A stretch of DNA of 64,000 nucleotides, from the NCBI RefSeq assembly GCF_016811235.1, contig NZ_JAFBID010000007.1, forward strand, positions 62,001 to 126,000, in the 5' to 3' direction. The stretch comes from Microvirga arabica (GTDB taxonomy: Bacteria > Pseudomonadota > Alphaproteobacteria > Rhizobiales > Beijerinckiaceae). Position numbers and translations under genes: made by a program. This document shows positions 50,746 to 59,584 of this stretch, piece after piece. Positions within the stretch are counted from its first letter, which is position 1; every line of letters starts with the position of its first letter. Below the pieces are notes generated by a model. That model had not been told where the DNA came from. It ran no database searches and saw nothing but the letters and a program-made list of their open reading frames with translations.

Positions 50746-51288
50746 TCACACGCCCTCAGCACCGCGCGCCATGGCGGCAACGCCGGTGCGGGACACTTCG
50801 ACCAAGCCTACCGCCGTCATCAACTTGATGAAGCGCTCGACTTCGTCCGTCGTGCCCGTGAGTTCGTAGACGAACGAGGTCAGCGTCGCGTCCAGCGTGC
50901 GCGCACCGAACGCGGAAGCCAAGCGCATGGCCTCGACGCGATGATCGCCCTTGCCTACCACTTTCACGAGACACAACTCGCGCTCCACCGCTTCGCCGGT
51001 GAGCGTGAGATCGACGACGCGGTGTACGGGCACAAGTCGCTCGAGCTGGCTCTTGATCTGCTGGATGATGCTGTCCGTGCCCGTGGTCACGACCGTTATG
51101 CGGGAAATATGAGCCTCATGCTCCGTCTCGGTGACGGTCAGGCTTTCGATATTGTAGCCGCGGCCCGAGAACAGGCCGGCGATGCGCGCAAGAACGCCCG
51201 GCTCGTTGTCGACGATGATGGCCAGCGTATGCCGGTTTATGGGCTCGACGCGGGTCGCATCGGGATAGTGGGTCTTCATCTGGAGCAT
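50746..51288 (-). CDS. ilvN: Acetolactate synthase regulatory (small) subunit
   Basis: 180 residues. The N-terminal ACT domain (HTLAIIVDNEPGVLARIAGL, RGYNIESLTVTETE) binds valine for feedback; the C-terminal ALS small-subunit domain (RELCLVKVVGKGDHRVEAM, LTGTTDEVERFIKLM) activates IlvB. The start at 51288 (GGAAA upstream; MLQMKTHYPD) is preferred to the longer in-frame start at 51408, which reads basic, unconserved residues. It is last in an ilvB-GST-ilvN unit. Confidence 0.95.
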   Translation of the reverse strand: MLQMKTHYPDATRVEPINRHTLAIIVDNEPGVLARIAGLFSGRGYNIESLTVTETEHEAHISRITVVTTGTDSIIQQIKSQLERLVPVHRVVDLTLTGEAVERELCLVKVVGKGDHRVEAMRLASAFGARTLDATLTSFVYELTGTTDEVERFIKLMTAVGLVEVSRTGVAAMARGAEGV

Positions 51289-51317
51289 GGTCTGGTTTCC
51301 CGAACGTTCTTCAAGCC

Positions 51318-51998
51318 TCAAGCCGCCTTGCGGTAGTTCTCGATTGCATCCTCGTCGACCTCGTCCGCGTCGACGACCCATCTCTCCTGCAAAGCGGCGG
51401 AACGCCACTCCTGGAAAGCGGGAAGCGAGAGGATCGTGTCCACATAGGCGCGTATCGTGGCATCGAGAGCGATGGAATAGGTATCGAGGCGCGTCACAAG
51501 CGGCGCATACATGGCATCAGCCGCCGAAAACGCGCCGAAGAGGAACGGACCGCCGACACCGAAGCGTCCACGCGCGTCGCGAACGATCTCGCTGAAACGG
51601 GCTACGTCGCGCGCGACCACCTCGCCTCGATCCCTTGAGGCATATTTCTTGCCGAGGTTCATCGGGCAAGCGGAGCGAAGCCCGACGAAGCCGGCGTGCA
51701 TCTCGGCCGCCACGGAGCGCGCCATCGCACGAGCCTTGCGGTCCTCAGGCCATACGGGAGAACCGTAGGCATCACCCACATATTCCATGATAGCGATGCT
51801 CTCCCACACGGTGACATCGCCATCGATCAGGATCGGCACCTTGCCGGCTGGCGAATGCTTGAGCACCTTTTCCTTGGTGTCCGGCAGATCGAGCGGAATG
51901 AGGATCTCGTCGAACGCCATACCAAGCTGCTTCATCAGCAGCCAGGGGCGCAGAGACCAGGACGAGTAGCATTTGTTGGCGATGACGAGGGTGGGCAT
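51318..51998 (-). CDS. Glutathione S-transferase family protein
   Basis: 226 residues. The N-terminal thioredoxin-like domain starts LVIANKCYSSWSLRPWLLMK (candidate Ser), with KVPILIDGDVTVWESIAIME containing the cis-Pro and Glu-Ser glutathione site; a helical C-terminal domain follows (FLFGAFSAADAMYAPLVTRL). It lies between ilvB (17 bp) and ilvN (29 bp) and reads in the same direction, so it is almost certainly co-transcribed. Substrate unknown. Confidence 0.92.
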   Translation of the reverse strand: MPTLVIANKCYSSWSLRPWLLMKQLGMAFDEILIPLDLPDTKEKVLKHSPAGKVPILIDGDVTVWESIAIMEYVGDAYGSPVWPEDRKARAMARSVAAEMHAGFVGLRSACPMNLGKKYASRDRGEVVARDVARFSEIVRDARGRFGVGGPFLFGAFSAADAMYAPLVTRLDTYSIALDATIRAYVDTILSLPAFQEWRSAALQERWVVDADEVDEDAIENYRKAA

Positions 51999-52015
51999 GG
52001 CTCACACTTTCCGGA

Positions 52016-53788
52016 TCAAACCAGCATCTTGCCCTTCTCGTCGATCACCGAGCCGATATCGGCCCCGGTCTCGCCAAGATAATCGTTGAGCAGCATTTCG
52101 TTATGCGCCTTGCCCGATGGGATCATCGGGAAGCAGTTCTCGGTCTTGTCGACGAGGCAGTCGAAGATCACCGGGCGGTTCACGTTGATCATCTCGAGGA
52201 TCTTCGCATCGAGATCGCCGGGATTGTCGCAGCGGATGCCGACGCCGCCATAAGCCTCGGCCAGCTTCACGAAGTCGGGCAGCGACTCCGAATAGCTGTG
52301 CGAGTAGCGTCCGCCATGCAGCAGCTCCTGCCACTGGCGCACCATGCCCATGTATTCGTTGTTGAGGATGAAGACCTTGATCGGCAGGTTGTATTGCAGG
52401 GCAGTGGACATCTCCTGCAGCATCATCTGGATCGAGGCTTCTCCCGCGATGTCGATCACCAGCGCATCGGGATGCGCGAGCTGCGCGCCAACAGCGGCCG
52501 GCAGCCCGTAGCCCATGGTGCCGTGGCCGCCCGAAGTCATCCAGCGGTTCGGCTCCTCGAACTTGAAATACTGGGCCGCCCACATCTGGTGCTGCCCCAC
52601 CTCGGTGGTGACATAGGTCTCACGATCCTTGGTGAGTTCGTAGAGTCGCTTGATCGCGTGTTGCGGCTTGATGGTCTCGGTCGAGTTCCGGAAGCCGAGG
52701 CAGTTGCGCGCGCGCCAGCCTTCAATCTTGCCCCACCAATCCTTCAGCGCCACCTTGTCAGCCTGATGCGCGCCCTGCCGCCACAGGCGCACCATATCTT
52801 CCAGAACATGCGCGCAATCGCCGACGATCGGGATGTCCACTTTCACGGTCTTGTTGATGGAGGACGGATCGATATCCACATGGATGCGCTTTGAGAAGGG
52901 GGAGAAGGCGTCGAGACGGCCCGTGATGCGATCATCGAAGCGAGCCCCGATATTGATCATCACGTCGCATTCATGCATCGCCAGATTGGCCTCGTAGGTC
53001 CCGTGCATGCCGAGCATGCCGAGCCACTGCGTGTCGGAGGCCGGATAGGCGCCAAGCCCCATCAGGGTCGAGGTGATGGGAAAGCCCGTGAGCCTGACGA
53101 GTTCGCGCAGCAGCGTCGCGGCATGCGGTCCGGAATTGACCACGCCGCCGCCCGTGTAGAAGACTGGGCGCTTGGCATTGGCCATCAGCTCAATGGCGGC
53201 ACGGATGTGCTCCATGTCGCCCTTCACGGTGGGACGGTAGGTTTTGTGCTGGTTGCTCAGGGGTCGCGCGTAGGATCCCGTCTTGAACTGGATGTCCTTC
53301 GGCAGATCGACCACGACCGGACCCGGGCGGCCGTTCTGCGCCACGTAGAAAGCCTCGTGCAGAACGCGCGGCAGATCCTCGATGGATTTGACGAGATAGT
53401 TGTGCTTCGTGCAATGGCGCGTGATGCCGACCGTGTCACATTCCTGGAACGCGTCGGAACCGATGAGATGGGTCGGCACCTGGCCGGTGATGCAGACCAG
53501 AGGGATCGAGTCCATCATCGCATCGGCAAGGCCCGTGATGGCGTTCGTCGCGCCGGGGCCGGAGGTCACGAGCACCACGCCGGGCTTGCCGGAGGAGCGG
53601 GCATAGCCCTCGGCTGCGTGGACCGCGCCCTGCTCATGGCGGACGAGAACGTGCCGCACCTTCTCCTGGTGGAAGAGCGCATCGTAAATGGGGAGAACCG
53701 CGCCGCCCGGATAGCCGAAGATATGCTCGACTCCCTGATCCTGCAGGGCTCGGATCACCATTTCGGCTCCGGTCATCGTCTCGCTCAT
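52016..53788 (-). CDS. ilvB: Acetolactate synthase catalytic (large) subunit
   Basis: 590 residues, ThDP-dependent, first common enzyme of Ile/Val/Leu synthesis. The N-terminus GAEMVIRALQDQGVEHIFGY includes the catalytic Glu later in VRHEQGAVHAAEGYAR; the FAD domain is central. The C-terminal ThDP/Mg motif reads DIAGEASIQ ... LNNEYMGMVRQ: Glu replaces the Asp of the usual GDG/GDA, which is noteworthy but I believe occurs in other alphaproteobacterial enzymes. It is preceded by a leader ORF and strong terminator and followed by GST and ilvN. Confidence 0.96.
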   Translation of the reverse strand: MSETMTGAEMVIRALQDQGVEHIFGYPGGAVLPIYDALFHQEKVRHVLVRHEQGAVHAAEGYARSSGKPGVVLVTSGPGATNAITGLADAMMDSIPLVCITGQVPTHLIGSDAFQECDTVGITRHCTKHNYLVKSIEDLPRVLHEAFYVAQNGRPGPVVVDLPKDIQFKTGSYARPLSNQHKTYRPTVKGDMEHIRAAIELMANAKRPVFYTGGGVVNSGPHAATLLRELVRLTGFPITSTLMGLGAYPASDTQWLGMLGMHGTYEANLAMHECDVMINIGARFDDRITGRLDAFSPFSKRIHVDIDPSSINKTVKVDIPIVGDCAHVLEDMVRLWRQGAHQADKVALKDWWGKIEGWRARNCLGFRNSTETIKPQHAIKRLYELTKDRETYVTTEVGQHQMWAAQYFKFEEPNRWMTSGGHGTMGYGLPAAVGAQLAHPDALVIDIAGEASIQMMLQEMSTALQYNLPIKVFILNNEYMGMVRQWQELLHGGRYSHSYSESLPDFVKLAEAYGGVGIRCDNPGDLDAKILEMINVNRPVIFDCLVDKTENCFPMIPSGKAHNEMLLNDYLGETGADIGSVIDEKGKMLV

Positions 53789-53837
53789 GGGTCTTGCTCC
53801 GTCGGTCTCGTCTGCTGTGTCTCAAGAAATCTGGGCA

Positions 53838-53862
53838 ATAAAAAAGGCCCCTGAGGGGGCCT
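53838..53862 (-). terminator. ilvB attenuator terminator
   Basis: AGGCCCC-CTCA-GGGGCCT followed by six T (TTTTTTATT) on the minus strand, between the leader ORF and ilvB. Just upstream GCGCCATCG (within the leader ORF) can pair with CGATGGCGC, the alternative structure expected for attenuation. Confidence 0.88.
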
Positions 53863-53886
53863 GTGCGCCATCGCCGGACCTGCGGG

Positions 53887-53937
53887 TCAATCCCGCTCCG
53901 TCGATGGCGCTCGTACTACGAGAATAAGCTTGCGCAT
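53887..53937 (-). CDS. ilvL: Branched-chain leader peptide of ilvB
   Basis: 16-codon ORF MRKLILVVRAPSTERD with consecutive Leu-Ile-Leu-Val-Val codons at positions 4-8, all three end products of the enzyme encoded 98 bp downstream. Its distal half forms one arm of a 9-bp hairpin that competes with a later region before the T-run terminator. This is the standard architecture of ilv attenuation. There is only a weak ribosome site. Named by analogy with ilv leader peptides. Confidence 0.82.
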   Translation of the reverse strand: MRKLILVVRAPSTERD

Positions 53938-53969
53938 TGGGGCAGCTCTTCGGTTCAAAAGTTGCGCAG

Positions 53970-53998
53970 ACGCTAAACGATCCATTTCATTCGGTCAA
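53970..53998 (-). promoter_or_regulatory. Candidate promoter for ilvL-ilvB
   Basis: On the minus strand TTGACC, 17 bases, TAGCGT: a near-consensus -35 and weaker -10, about 30 bp upstream of the leader ORF. Confidence 0.45.
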
Positions 53999-54058
53999 GC
54001 GGGAGCAACTTGGCTCCGGGCGGCTTAGCTTTTAAGGTGAGCCCCCTATTTTAGTCGT

Positions 54059-54895
54059 ATGACCATGACCGATACCACCTCTTCCGCCAAGGCGCCGGCG
54101 CAGAACCTGCGCCTCACCGCCCGCGCCCTCCTTCTAGGGGATCGCCTCGATGTCGCGGGACTGGAGCGCAGCGACGTCCTGTCCACGACGCCCCTCGCCT
54201 TCCGGGCCGGGCAGGACGGTTTCGTGGCCCTGTTCCGCTACGGCGTCGCCGTTCTGGTCGGCCTCACTCCTCTGGAAGAGGACGAGGTCATCCGCAGCCT
54301 GCGCCAGCGGATTTCCGGCGAGTTCGCCCGCCATGAGGAGGAGACCGCGATCATCGAGATCTCGCCCGACCGGGACGACCAGATTCCTCCAGGCGGCCCG
54401 ATCTACATCAAGCAGATGTCCACCGAGCGGTTGCTCGTCATTGCGGATGCCCTGTCGAAGAGCGCCACCCTCGCCCGGGACGAGCGGGAGGCCACCGCTG
54501 CCTTCGAACTCGTTGAGCCCTCCGTCCAGCATCTTGCCGAGAAGGGGCGCCGCCCGCGCGACCGCCGCAGAATTCTCAAGCAGGTCGGCCACGCCCTGCT
54601 TGTCCGTCAGCGCATGTCCGGAGGCGTGGCCGTGGAGGAGAAGCCGGACGTCCTGTGGGACCGCCCGGACCTGGAGCGCCTCTATGCGCGCCTTGAGGAC
54701 GAGTACGAGTTGAAGGAACGCGCCGCCGCACTCCACCGCAAGCTGGAGGTGCTCGGCGACACAGCGCAGGCCCTGACCGATATCATCGACACCGAGCGGT
54801 CCTTGCGTCTCGAACTGATCATCGTCCTCCTGATCGTGTTCGAGATCTTCATCACCTTCTATCAGATGGCCGTGGGCTATCTGACGGGCCATTGA
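54059..54895 (+). CDS. RMD1/DUF155 family protein
   Basis: 278 residues. The N-terminal region ([34 protein letters not shown]) and central [20 protein letters not shown] match the RMD1/YagE (COG1723) family; a C-terminal coiled region ([20 protein letters not shown]) and one membrane helix ([20 protein letters not shown]) anchor it. The related yeast protein acts in mitochondrial translation/division; bacterial function is unclear. It overlaps the convergent miaA tail by 44 bp. Confidence 0.88.
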   Translation: MTMTDTTSSAKAPAQNLRLTARALLLGDRLDVAGLERSDVLSTTPLAFRAGQDGFVALFRYGVAVLVGLTPLEEDEVIRSLRQRISGEFARHEEETAIIEISPDRDDQIPPGGPIYIKQMSTERLLVIADALSKSATLARDEREATAAFELVEPSVQHLAEKGRRPRDRRRILKQVGHALLVRQRMSGGVAVEEKPDVLWDRPDLERLYARLEDEYELKERAAALHRKLEVLGDTAQALTDIIDTERSLRLELIIVLLIVFEIFITFYQMAVGYLTGH

Positions 54896-55805
54896 TGCGG
54901 GCCATCACAGCCTCGAAGCCCTGCTCGGGCTCGACCCATTGCCAATCCGCCAACTGGTGCCGGAACCAGGTGAACTGGCGCTTGGCATAGCGCCTCGTAT
55001 CCCCCTGCCCTTTGGCAATGGCCTCCTCAAGCGAGATCTCGCCGCGCAGATGGGCCAGGAGACCGGGCACGCCGTGAGCCCGCATGGCCGGCAGCATGGG
55101 ATCGAGGTTCCGCCGGCCTAAGGCCCTCACTTCATCGAGCGCTCCCTGCTCCATCATGACCTCAAAACGCCGGTCGATCCGCCGGCGCAGCTCATCGCGG
55201 TCAGGGGCGAGGAACAGCTTGACGACGGGGCGATCCGTCAGAGGCCCCGGCTCGCGGGCGCCATGGAAGGAGACCAGCGGGCGACCGGTCGCGGCGAGGA
55301 TTTCGAGAGCCCGCTGCACCCGCAGGCGGTCGGAGGGGCGCAACGTCCGGGCCGTCTCGGGATCGCGCTCTAGGAGGAGGCGGTGGAGTTCGGGCGTCTC
55401 AAGACCTTCGCATTCCCGGCGCACCTGCTCGCGAACCTCCTCCGGCACGGGCGGCATGTCGGAGAGCCCCTCCGTCAGGGCCTTGAAGTAGAGGCCCGTG
55501 CCGCCGACGAAGATCGGCAGCTTCGTAGCCCCGATGTCCCGCAGGACCGCGATGGCATCGGCCACATAGCGCCCAACGGAGAAGTTCACAGCGGCATCCA
55601 CATGGCCGTAGAGGCGGTGCGGCGCCTCGGCCTCGTTCTCCTGGGTGGGACGAGCCGTGATCACGCGCAGGTCGCGGTAGACCTGCATGGAATCGGCGTT
55701 GATCACCACGCCATCGAGAGCCTGGGCCAGCCGGATGCCCAAGGCGGACTTGCCTGAAGCGGTCGGCCCTGCGATGAGAACCGCGCCGACCCGAACGTCA
55801 CTCAC
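54852..55805 (-). CDS. miaA: tRNA dimethylallyltransferase MiaA
   Basis: 317 residues; transfers dimethylallyl to A37 of tRNAs reading UNN codons. P-loop [14 protein letters not shown] (residues 9-22), [40 protein letters not shown] and [14 protein letters not shown] near the end are diagnostic. It is divergent from serB with only 15 bp between start codons. The 3' end overlaps the RMD1-like gene on the opposite strand by 44 bp. Confidence 0.96.
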   Translation of the reverse strand: MSDVRVGAVLIAGPTASGKSALGIRLAQALDGVVINADSMQVYRDLRVITARPTQENEAEAPHRLYGHVDAAVNFSVGRYVADAIAVLRDIGATKLPIFVGGTGLYFKALTEGLSDMPPVPEEVREQVRRECEGLETPELHRLLLERDPETARTLRPSDRLRVQRALEILAATGRPLVSFHGAREPGPLTDRPVVKLFLAPDRDELRRRIDRRFEVMMEQGALDEVRALGRRNLDPMLPAMRAHGVPGLLAHLRGEISLEEAIAKGQGDTRRYAKRQFTWFRHQLADWQWVEPEQGFEAVMARINGPSDSPRPSDRR

Positions 55806-55820
55806 AGCCAGGTCTCCCCA

Positions 55821-56729
55821 ATGGCGTCTCCTCAGAATTCTCTCGTTGCGACCCTAATCGCCAACCCATCCCAGCCGGCTGTCACCGACGAGATCGTGGC
55901 CTTGGCTGCCCAGGCCCTCGGACAAGAAACGGAACAGGTCATTCTGGCAAGGGGGATCGCGGCGGATCTGGTGATATCCAGTGCGCAGGATATCAAAGCC
56001 GTCGAGGCCGCACTGCGCCAAGCTCTGGACGGTCACCCCATTGATATCGTCGTCCAACCCTCAGCCCACCGGCGCAAGCGCCTGTTTCTGGCAGACATGG
56101 ACTCCACCATGATCGGTCAGGAATGCATCGACGAGCTTGCCGATTACGTCGGGCTGAAGACGGAGGTGTCCGAGATCACCGAGCGCGCCATGCGCGGCGA
56201 GATCGCGTTCGAGCCGGCCCTGCGCGAGCGAGTGGCCCTGTTGAAGAACCTGCCCGTCAACGTCGTCGATGAGATCATCGAGAAGCGCATCACTCTCACG
56301 CCAGGTGGAACGGCGCTCGTCCAGACCATGCGCGCCCAGGGCGCCTATACCTGCCTCGTATCCGGCGGCTTCACGGTCTTTACAGGTCCCATCGGAGCGA
56401 TGATCGGCTTTCACGAGGACCGTTCCAACCGCCTGATCCTTGATGGCGAGAAGCTTGCCGGACTTGTCGAGGAACCCATCCTCGGACGCGAGGCGAAACT
56501 TGCGACCCTGATCGAGTTGCGTACCCGCTTCGGTTTGGCGCCGCACGAGACAATGGCCGTGGGCGACGGCGCCAACGACCTCGCCATGCTGGGCGAAGCG
56601 GGCCTCGGCGTTGCCTTCCGAGCAAAGCCCGCGGTGGCCGCCGCGGCTCATGCGCGGCTCGACCACGCCGACCTGACGGCGCTTCTCTATGTTCAGGGCT
56701 ACCAGGCAGGCGATATCGTGCAGGAATAG
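55821..56729 (+). CDS. serB: Phosphoserine phosphatase SerB
   Basis: 302 residues. HAD phosphatase, the last step of serine synthesis. An N-terminal ACT-like region (~1-80) is followed by the nucleophile motif [31 protein letters not shown] (Ser/Gly motif II) and [19 protein letters not shown] (acidic motif). Divergent from miaA. No strong ribosome site before the ATG. A bidirectional terminator follows. Confidence 0.96.
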   Translation: MASPQNSLVATLIANPSQPAVTDEIVALAAQALGQETEQVILARGIAADLVISSAQDIKAVEAALRQALDGHPIDIVVQPSAHRRKRLFLADMDSTMIGQECIDELADYVGLKTEVSEITERAMRGEIAFEPALRERVALLKNLPVNVVDEIIEKRITLTPGGTALVQTMRAQGAYTCLVSGGFTVFTGPIGAMIGFHEDRSNRLILDGEKLAGLVEEPILGREAKLATLIELRTRFGLAPHETMAVGDGANDLAMLGEAGLGVAFRAKPAVAAAAHARLDHADLTALLYVQGYQAGDIVQE

Positions 56730-56760
56730 GCCGAAGCTAGTGAAACATCCCTAAAACGAG

Positions 56761-56790
56761 AAAGGCGGCCCCAAAAGGCCGCCTTTTTGA
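56761..56790. terminator. Bidirectional terminator between serB and degP
   Basis: Perfect 10-bp stem AAAGGCGGCC / GGCCGCCTTT with a 6-base loop, with T-runs on both strands. It serves both convergent genes. Confidence 0.92.
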
Positions 56791-56811
56791 TTGTCGATCT
56801 CAGCGATCAGC

Positions 56812-58332
56812 TTACTCGATAGACAGCGCCACGAAGCGCACCTCGCCCTGGGCATTCGCCACGAGAAGCAGGGCCGACTTGCGGTTCTGAGCCTTGAGGT
56901 CGTCGATCTTCTTGGTCACGTCGGCCGGGTTGGAGACCGGCTCCTGGTTGACCTCGACGATCACCTCACCGGCCTGGATCCGCTTGTCGGAGGCGGCCGA
57001 GTTCGGGTCGACGCGGGTGATCACCACGCCTTTCAGGTCGTCCTTCAGGCTGAAGCGGCGGCGCAGCTCGTCGGTCATGCCTGACATGTTGAGACCGAGA
57101 GCCTGACGGGTGGCCGTCGGGGGCTCGGTCGAGGGCTGCTGCAGGCTCGCCTGCTTCTCGGTATCCTCGAGACGGCCCAGGGTCACCTGCTTGGTCATCT
57201 CCTGGCCTTTGCGGACGATCGTCACGTCCACCGCCTTGCCGACCGGCGAGGAGGCCACGATCCGCGGCAGGTCGCGGGAATCCTTCACCTCCCTGCCGTC
57301 GAAGCGAACGATCACGTCACCCACCTCGAGGCCAGCCGGCTTGGCCGGTCCCTTGTCGTCGATGCCGGCGACAAGCGCACCGCGCGCCGTGCCGAGATTC
57401 AGGGCCTCGGCAGTGGCGTCGTCCACGTTCTGGATGCGCACACCGAGCCAGCCGCGGCGGGTCTCGCCGAACTCGCGCAGCTGATCGATGATCGGCACCG
57501 CCGTGGAGGCGGGGACCGCGAAGCCGATGCCGACCGAGCCGCCGGTGGGCGACAGGATCGCCGTGTTGATGCCGATGACCTCGCCGTTCATGTTGAAGAG
57601 CGGACCGCCGGAATTGCCTTTGTTGATGGAGGCATCGGTCTGGATGTAGTTGTCGTAGGGACCGGACTCGATGTTGCGGCCGCGGGCCGACACGATACCG
57701 GCCGTGACGGAACCGCCGAGGCCAAAGGGGTTGCCGATCGCCATGACCCAGTCACCGGGGCGGATGGTCTCGGAATCACCGAACCGCACCGCCTTGAGGG
57801 GCTTGTCTGACTTCACCTTCAGGACCGCGAGGTCAACCTTGGAATCCTTGCCGATGATCTCGGCCTTCAGGCGCGTGCCGTCGGAAAAGATCACGCTGAT
57901 GTCATTGGCGTCGCCGATCACGTGATTGTTCGTCACCACGATGCCGGACGGATCGATCACGAAGCCGGAGCCAAGCGAATTCGAACTGCGGGGACGCGAT
58001 GGGGAGTTCTCGCCACCGCCAGGGCCACCATTCTGGCCGCGACGGTTGAAGAATTCCTCGAAGAGGTCCTCGAAGGGCGTACCGGGCGGAAGCTGCGGCA
58101 GGGTGCGGTTGCGGGCCTCAACGGTGGTCGAGGCCGAGATGTTGACCACGGCGCCCGTGACCTCCTCGGCCAGGTCGGCAAAGGATTCAGGAGCCGAGCG
58201 GGCATAGGCCGGCAGCGGCATCGCTGTCGCGACCAGAGTCAGGACCGCGAAGCAGGACGCGGCAAGCCGGCGCAGGGGCCGCTGAGGGAGCACCGCCTTG
58301 GAAGGTGCCAGCGCGTTCGTGGCTGTGTTCAT
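56812..58332 (-). CDS. degP: Do/DegP family periplasmic serine protease
   Basis: 506 residues. Signal helix (LAASCFAVLTLVATAMPLPA) cleaved near AYA; trypsin-like domain with triad His in VTNNHVIGD, Asp in KVDLAVLKV and Ser in NKGNSGGPLFN; two PDZ domains (~300-390 and ~410-500). HtrA proteases degrade or refold misfolded envelope proteins. The ATG at 58332 with GAGG 8 bp upstream is chosen over a long unconserved upstream extension. Downstream of hflC and a DUF2065 gene, a common alphaproteobacterial quality-control arrangement. Confidence 0.95.
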   Translation of the reverse strand: MNTATNALAPSKAVLPQRPLRRLAASCFAVLTLVATAMPLPAYARSAPESFADLAEEVTGAVVNISASTTVEARNRTLPQLPPGTPFEDLFEEFFNRRGQNGGPGGGENSPSRPRSSNSLGSGFVIDPSGIVVTNNHVIGDANDISVIFSDGTRLKAEIIGKDSKVDLAVLKVKSDKPLKAVRFGDSETIRPGDWVMAIGNPFGLGGSVTAGIVSARGRNIESGPYDNYIQTDASINKGNSGGPLFNMNGEVIGINTAILSPTGGSVGIGFAVPASTAVPIIDQLREFGETRRGWLGVRIQNVDDATAEALNLGTARGALVAGIDDKGPAKPAGLEVGDVIVRFDGREVKDSRDLPRIVASSPVGKAVDVTIVRKGQEMTKQVTLGRLEDTEKQASLQQPSTEPPTATRQALGLNMSGMTDELRRRFSLKDDLKGVVITRVDPNSAASDKRIQAGEVIVEVNQEPVSNPADVTKKIDDLKAQNRKSALLLVANAQGEVRFVALSIE

Positions 58333-58420
58333 CGACAATCCTCTTTCGGAGTTTGTGGATATAGATTGGTGCTTGGCCCCATCATTCAAGCAGGCAATGC
58401 CGCGGCAGCTTGGCCGACGC

Positions 58421-58612
58421 CTACCCGAACTGCCGCACAAGCCAGATCACCCCGAGGCCAAGCACCGCCGAAATGATGCCGACGATCCGCATCTGGTCGC
58501 TCGGGCTGTGAGCGGCCTCGTACATGGCCCGGCGCATCCCGTCCGGGAAGGCCGCAAAAAGAATGCCCTCGACCGCGAGAGCGAGGCCGAGGGCTGCAAT
58601 CAAGTCCAACAT
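58421..58612 (-). CDS. DUF2065 family small membrane protein
   Basis: 63 residues with two hydrophobic helices: LIAALGLALAVEGILFAAFP and IVGIISAVLGLGVIWLVRQF. The GLALAVEG..FAAFPDGMRRAM pattern fits DUF2065 (YjeT-like), often encoded next to hflC. Lies 9 bp after hflC, in the same operon. Function unknown. Confidence 0.87.
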   Translation of the reverse strand: MLDLIAALGLALAVEGILFAAFPDGMRRAMYEAAHSPSDQMRIVGIISAVLGLGVIWLVRQFG

Positions 58613-58621
58613 CAGGCAGGC

Positions 58622-59584
58622 TTATTGGGCCGGAGCCGGTTGGGCCGGCGCAGGGGCTGGAGCCGGGGCCGGCTGAGCAGGGGCCTGCTGAGCAGGAGAA
58701 GTTCCGCGACCCCGCTGACCGGTCGGATCATTGAAATAGCGGAAGAAGTCGGAGTCCGGGCTCAACACCAAGCGGGTGTCATTCGCCTTCAACCCCGTCT
58801 CATAGGCCTGCATGGACCTGTAGAAGGAGAAGAACTCCGGGTCCTGCCCGAATGCCTCGGCGAGGATGCGGTTACGGTCCGCATCGCCCTGACCGCGCAG
58901 TTCCTCGGCCTGCCGGTTGGCGTCAGCGCGGATCACGGTCGCCTCTCGCTCGGCCCGGGCCCGGATCGTCTGAGCCTGCTGCTGGCCGTTGGCGCGGATG
59001 TCCGCAGCCTCGCGCTCGCGCTCGGTGCGCATGCGCTGATAGACGGCCTGGCTGTTCGCAGCGGGCAGATCGACGCGGGTCAGACGCACGTCGATCATCT
59101 CGATGCCGAGGCTGGCCGCCTGCCGGTTCACATCGTCCTGAATGCGGTTCATCAGAGCGGACCTCTCGGTGCGCACGATGGCGTCGCGGGAGGCGTTCGC
59201 CAGGACATTACGCATAGCCGAGTTGGTGAAGCTCTGCAGACGTTGATTGGCCAGAGCGATGTTGCCGACCGCCTGATAGAAGCGCAGCGGATCGACGATC
59301 CGGTAGCGCGTGAAGGCATCGACCTCCAGGTTCTGCCTGTCGGCCGAGAGAACCGTCTGAACCGGCAGATCAAGATCGAGCACCCGCTTCTCGAAGTAGG
59401 TGACATTGTCGATCAGCGGCACCTTGAACTTCAGTCCGGGCTCCGAGATCGCCGATTGCACGGCACCAAAGCGCAGCACAAGAGCATACTGGGTCTGCTG
59501 CACGATGAAGATCGAGCTGTAGAGGACGATGGCGATCAGGCCCACCAGAATCAGGAGGCCTGTGCGAAGAGTCGAACCGTTCAT
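58622..59584 (-). CDS. hflC: FtsH protease modulator HflC
   Basis: 320 residues, SPFH/stomatin domain with one N-terminal membrane helix (GLLILVGLIAIVLYSSIFIV), partner of HflK in the periplasmic complex that restrains FtsH. Recognisable: QQTQYALVLRFGAVQ, VDAFTRYRIVDPLRFYQAVG, IDVRLTRVDLPAANSQAVYQ. The C-terminus is an unusual proline/alanine-rich tail (alternating Ala-Pro repeats for the last ~30 residues), longer than usual. The start overlaps the hflK stop by 4 bp. Confidence 0.95.
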   Translation of the reverse strand: MNGSTLRTGLLILVGLIAIVLYSSIFIVQQTQYALVLRFGAVQSAISEPGLKFKVPLIDNVTYFEKRVLDLDLPVQTVLSADRQNLEVDAFTRYRIVDPLRFYQAVGNIALANQRLQSFTNSAMRNVLANASRDAIVRTERSALMNRIQDDVNRQAASLGIEMIDVRLTRVDLPAANSQAVYQRMRTEREREAADIRANGQQQAQTIRARAEREATVIRADANRQAEELRGQGDADRNRILAEAFGQDPEFFSFYRSMQAYETGLKANDTRLVLSPDSDFFRYFNDPTGQRGRGTSPAQQAPAQPAPAPAPAPAQPAPAQ

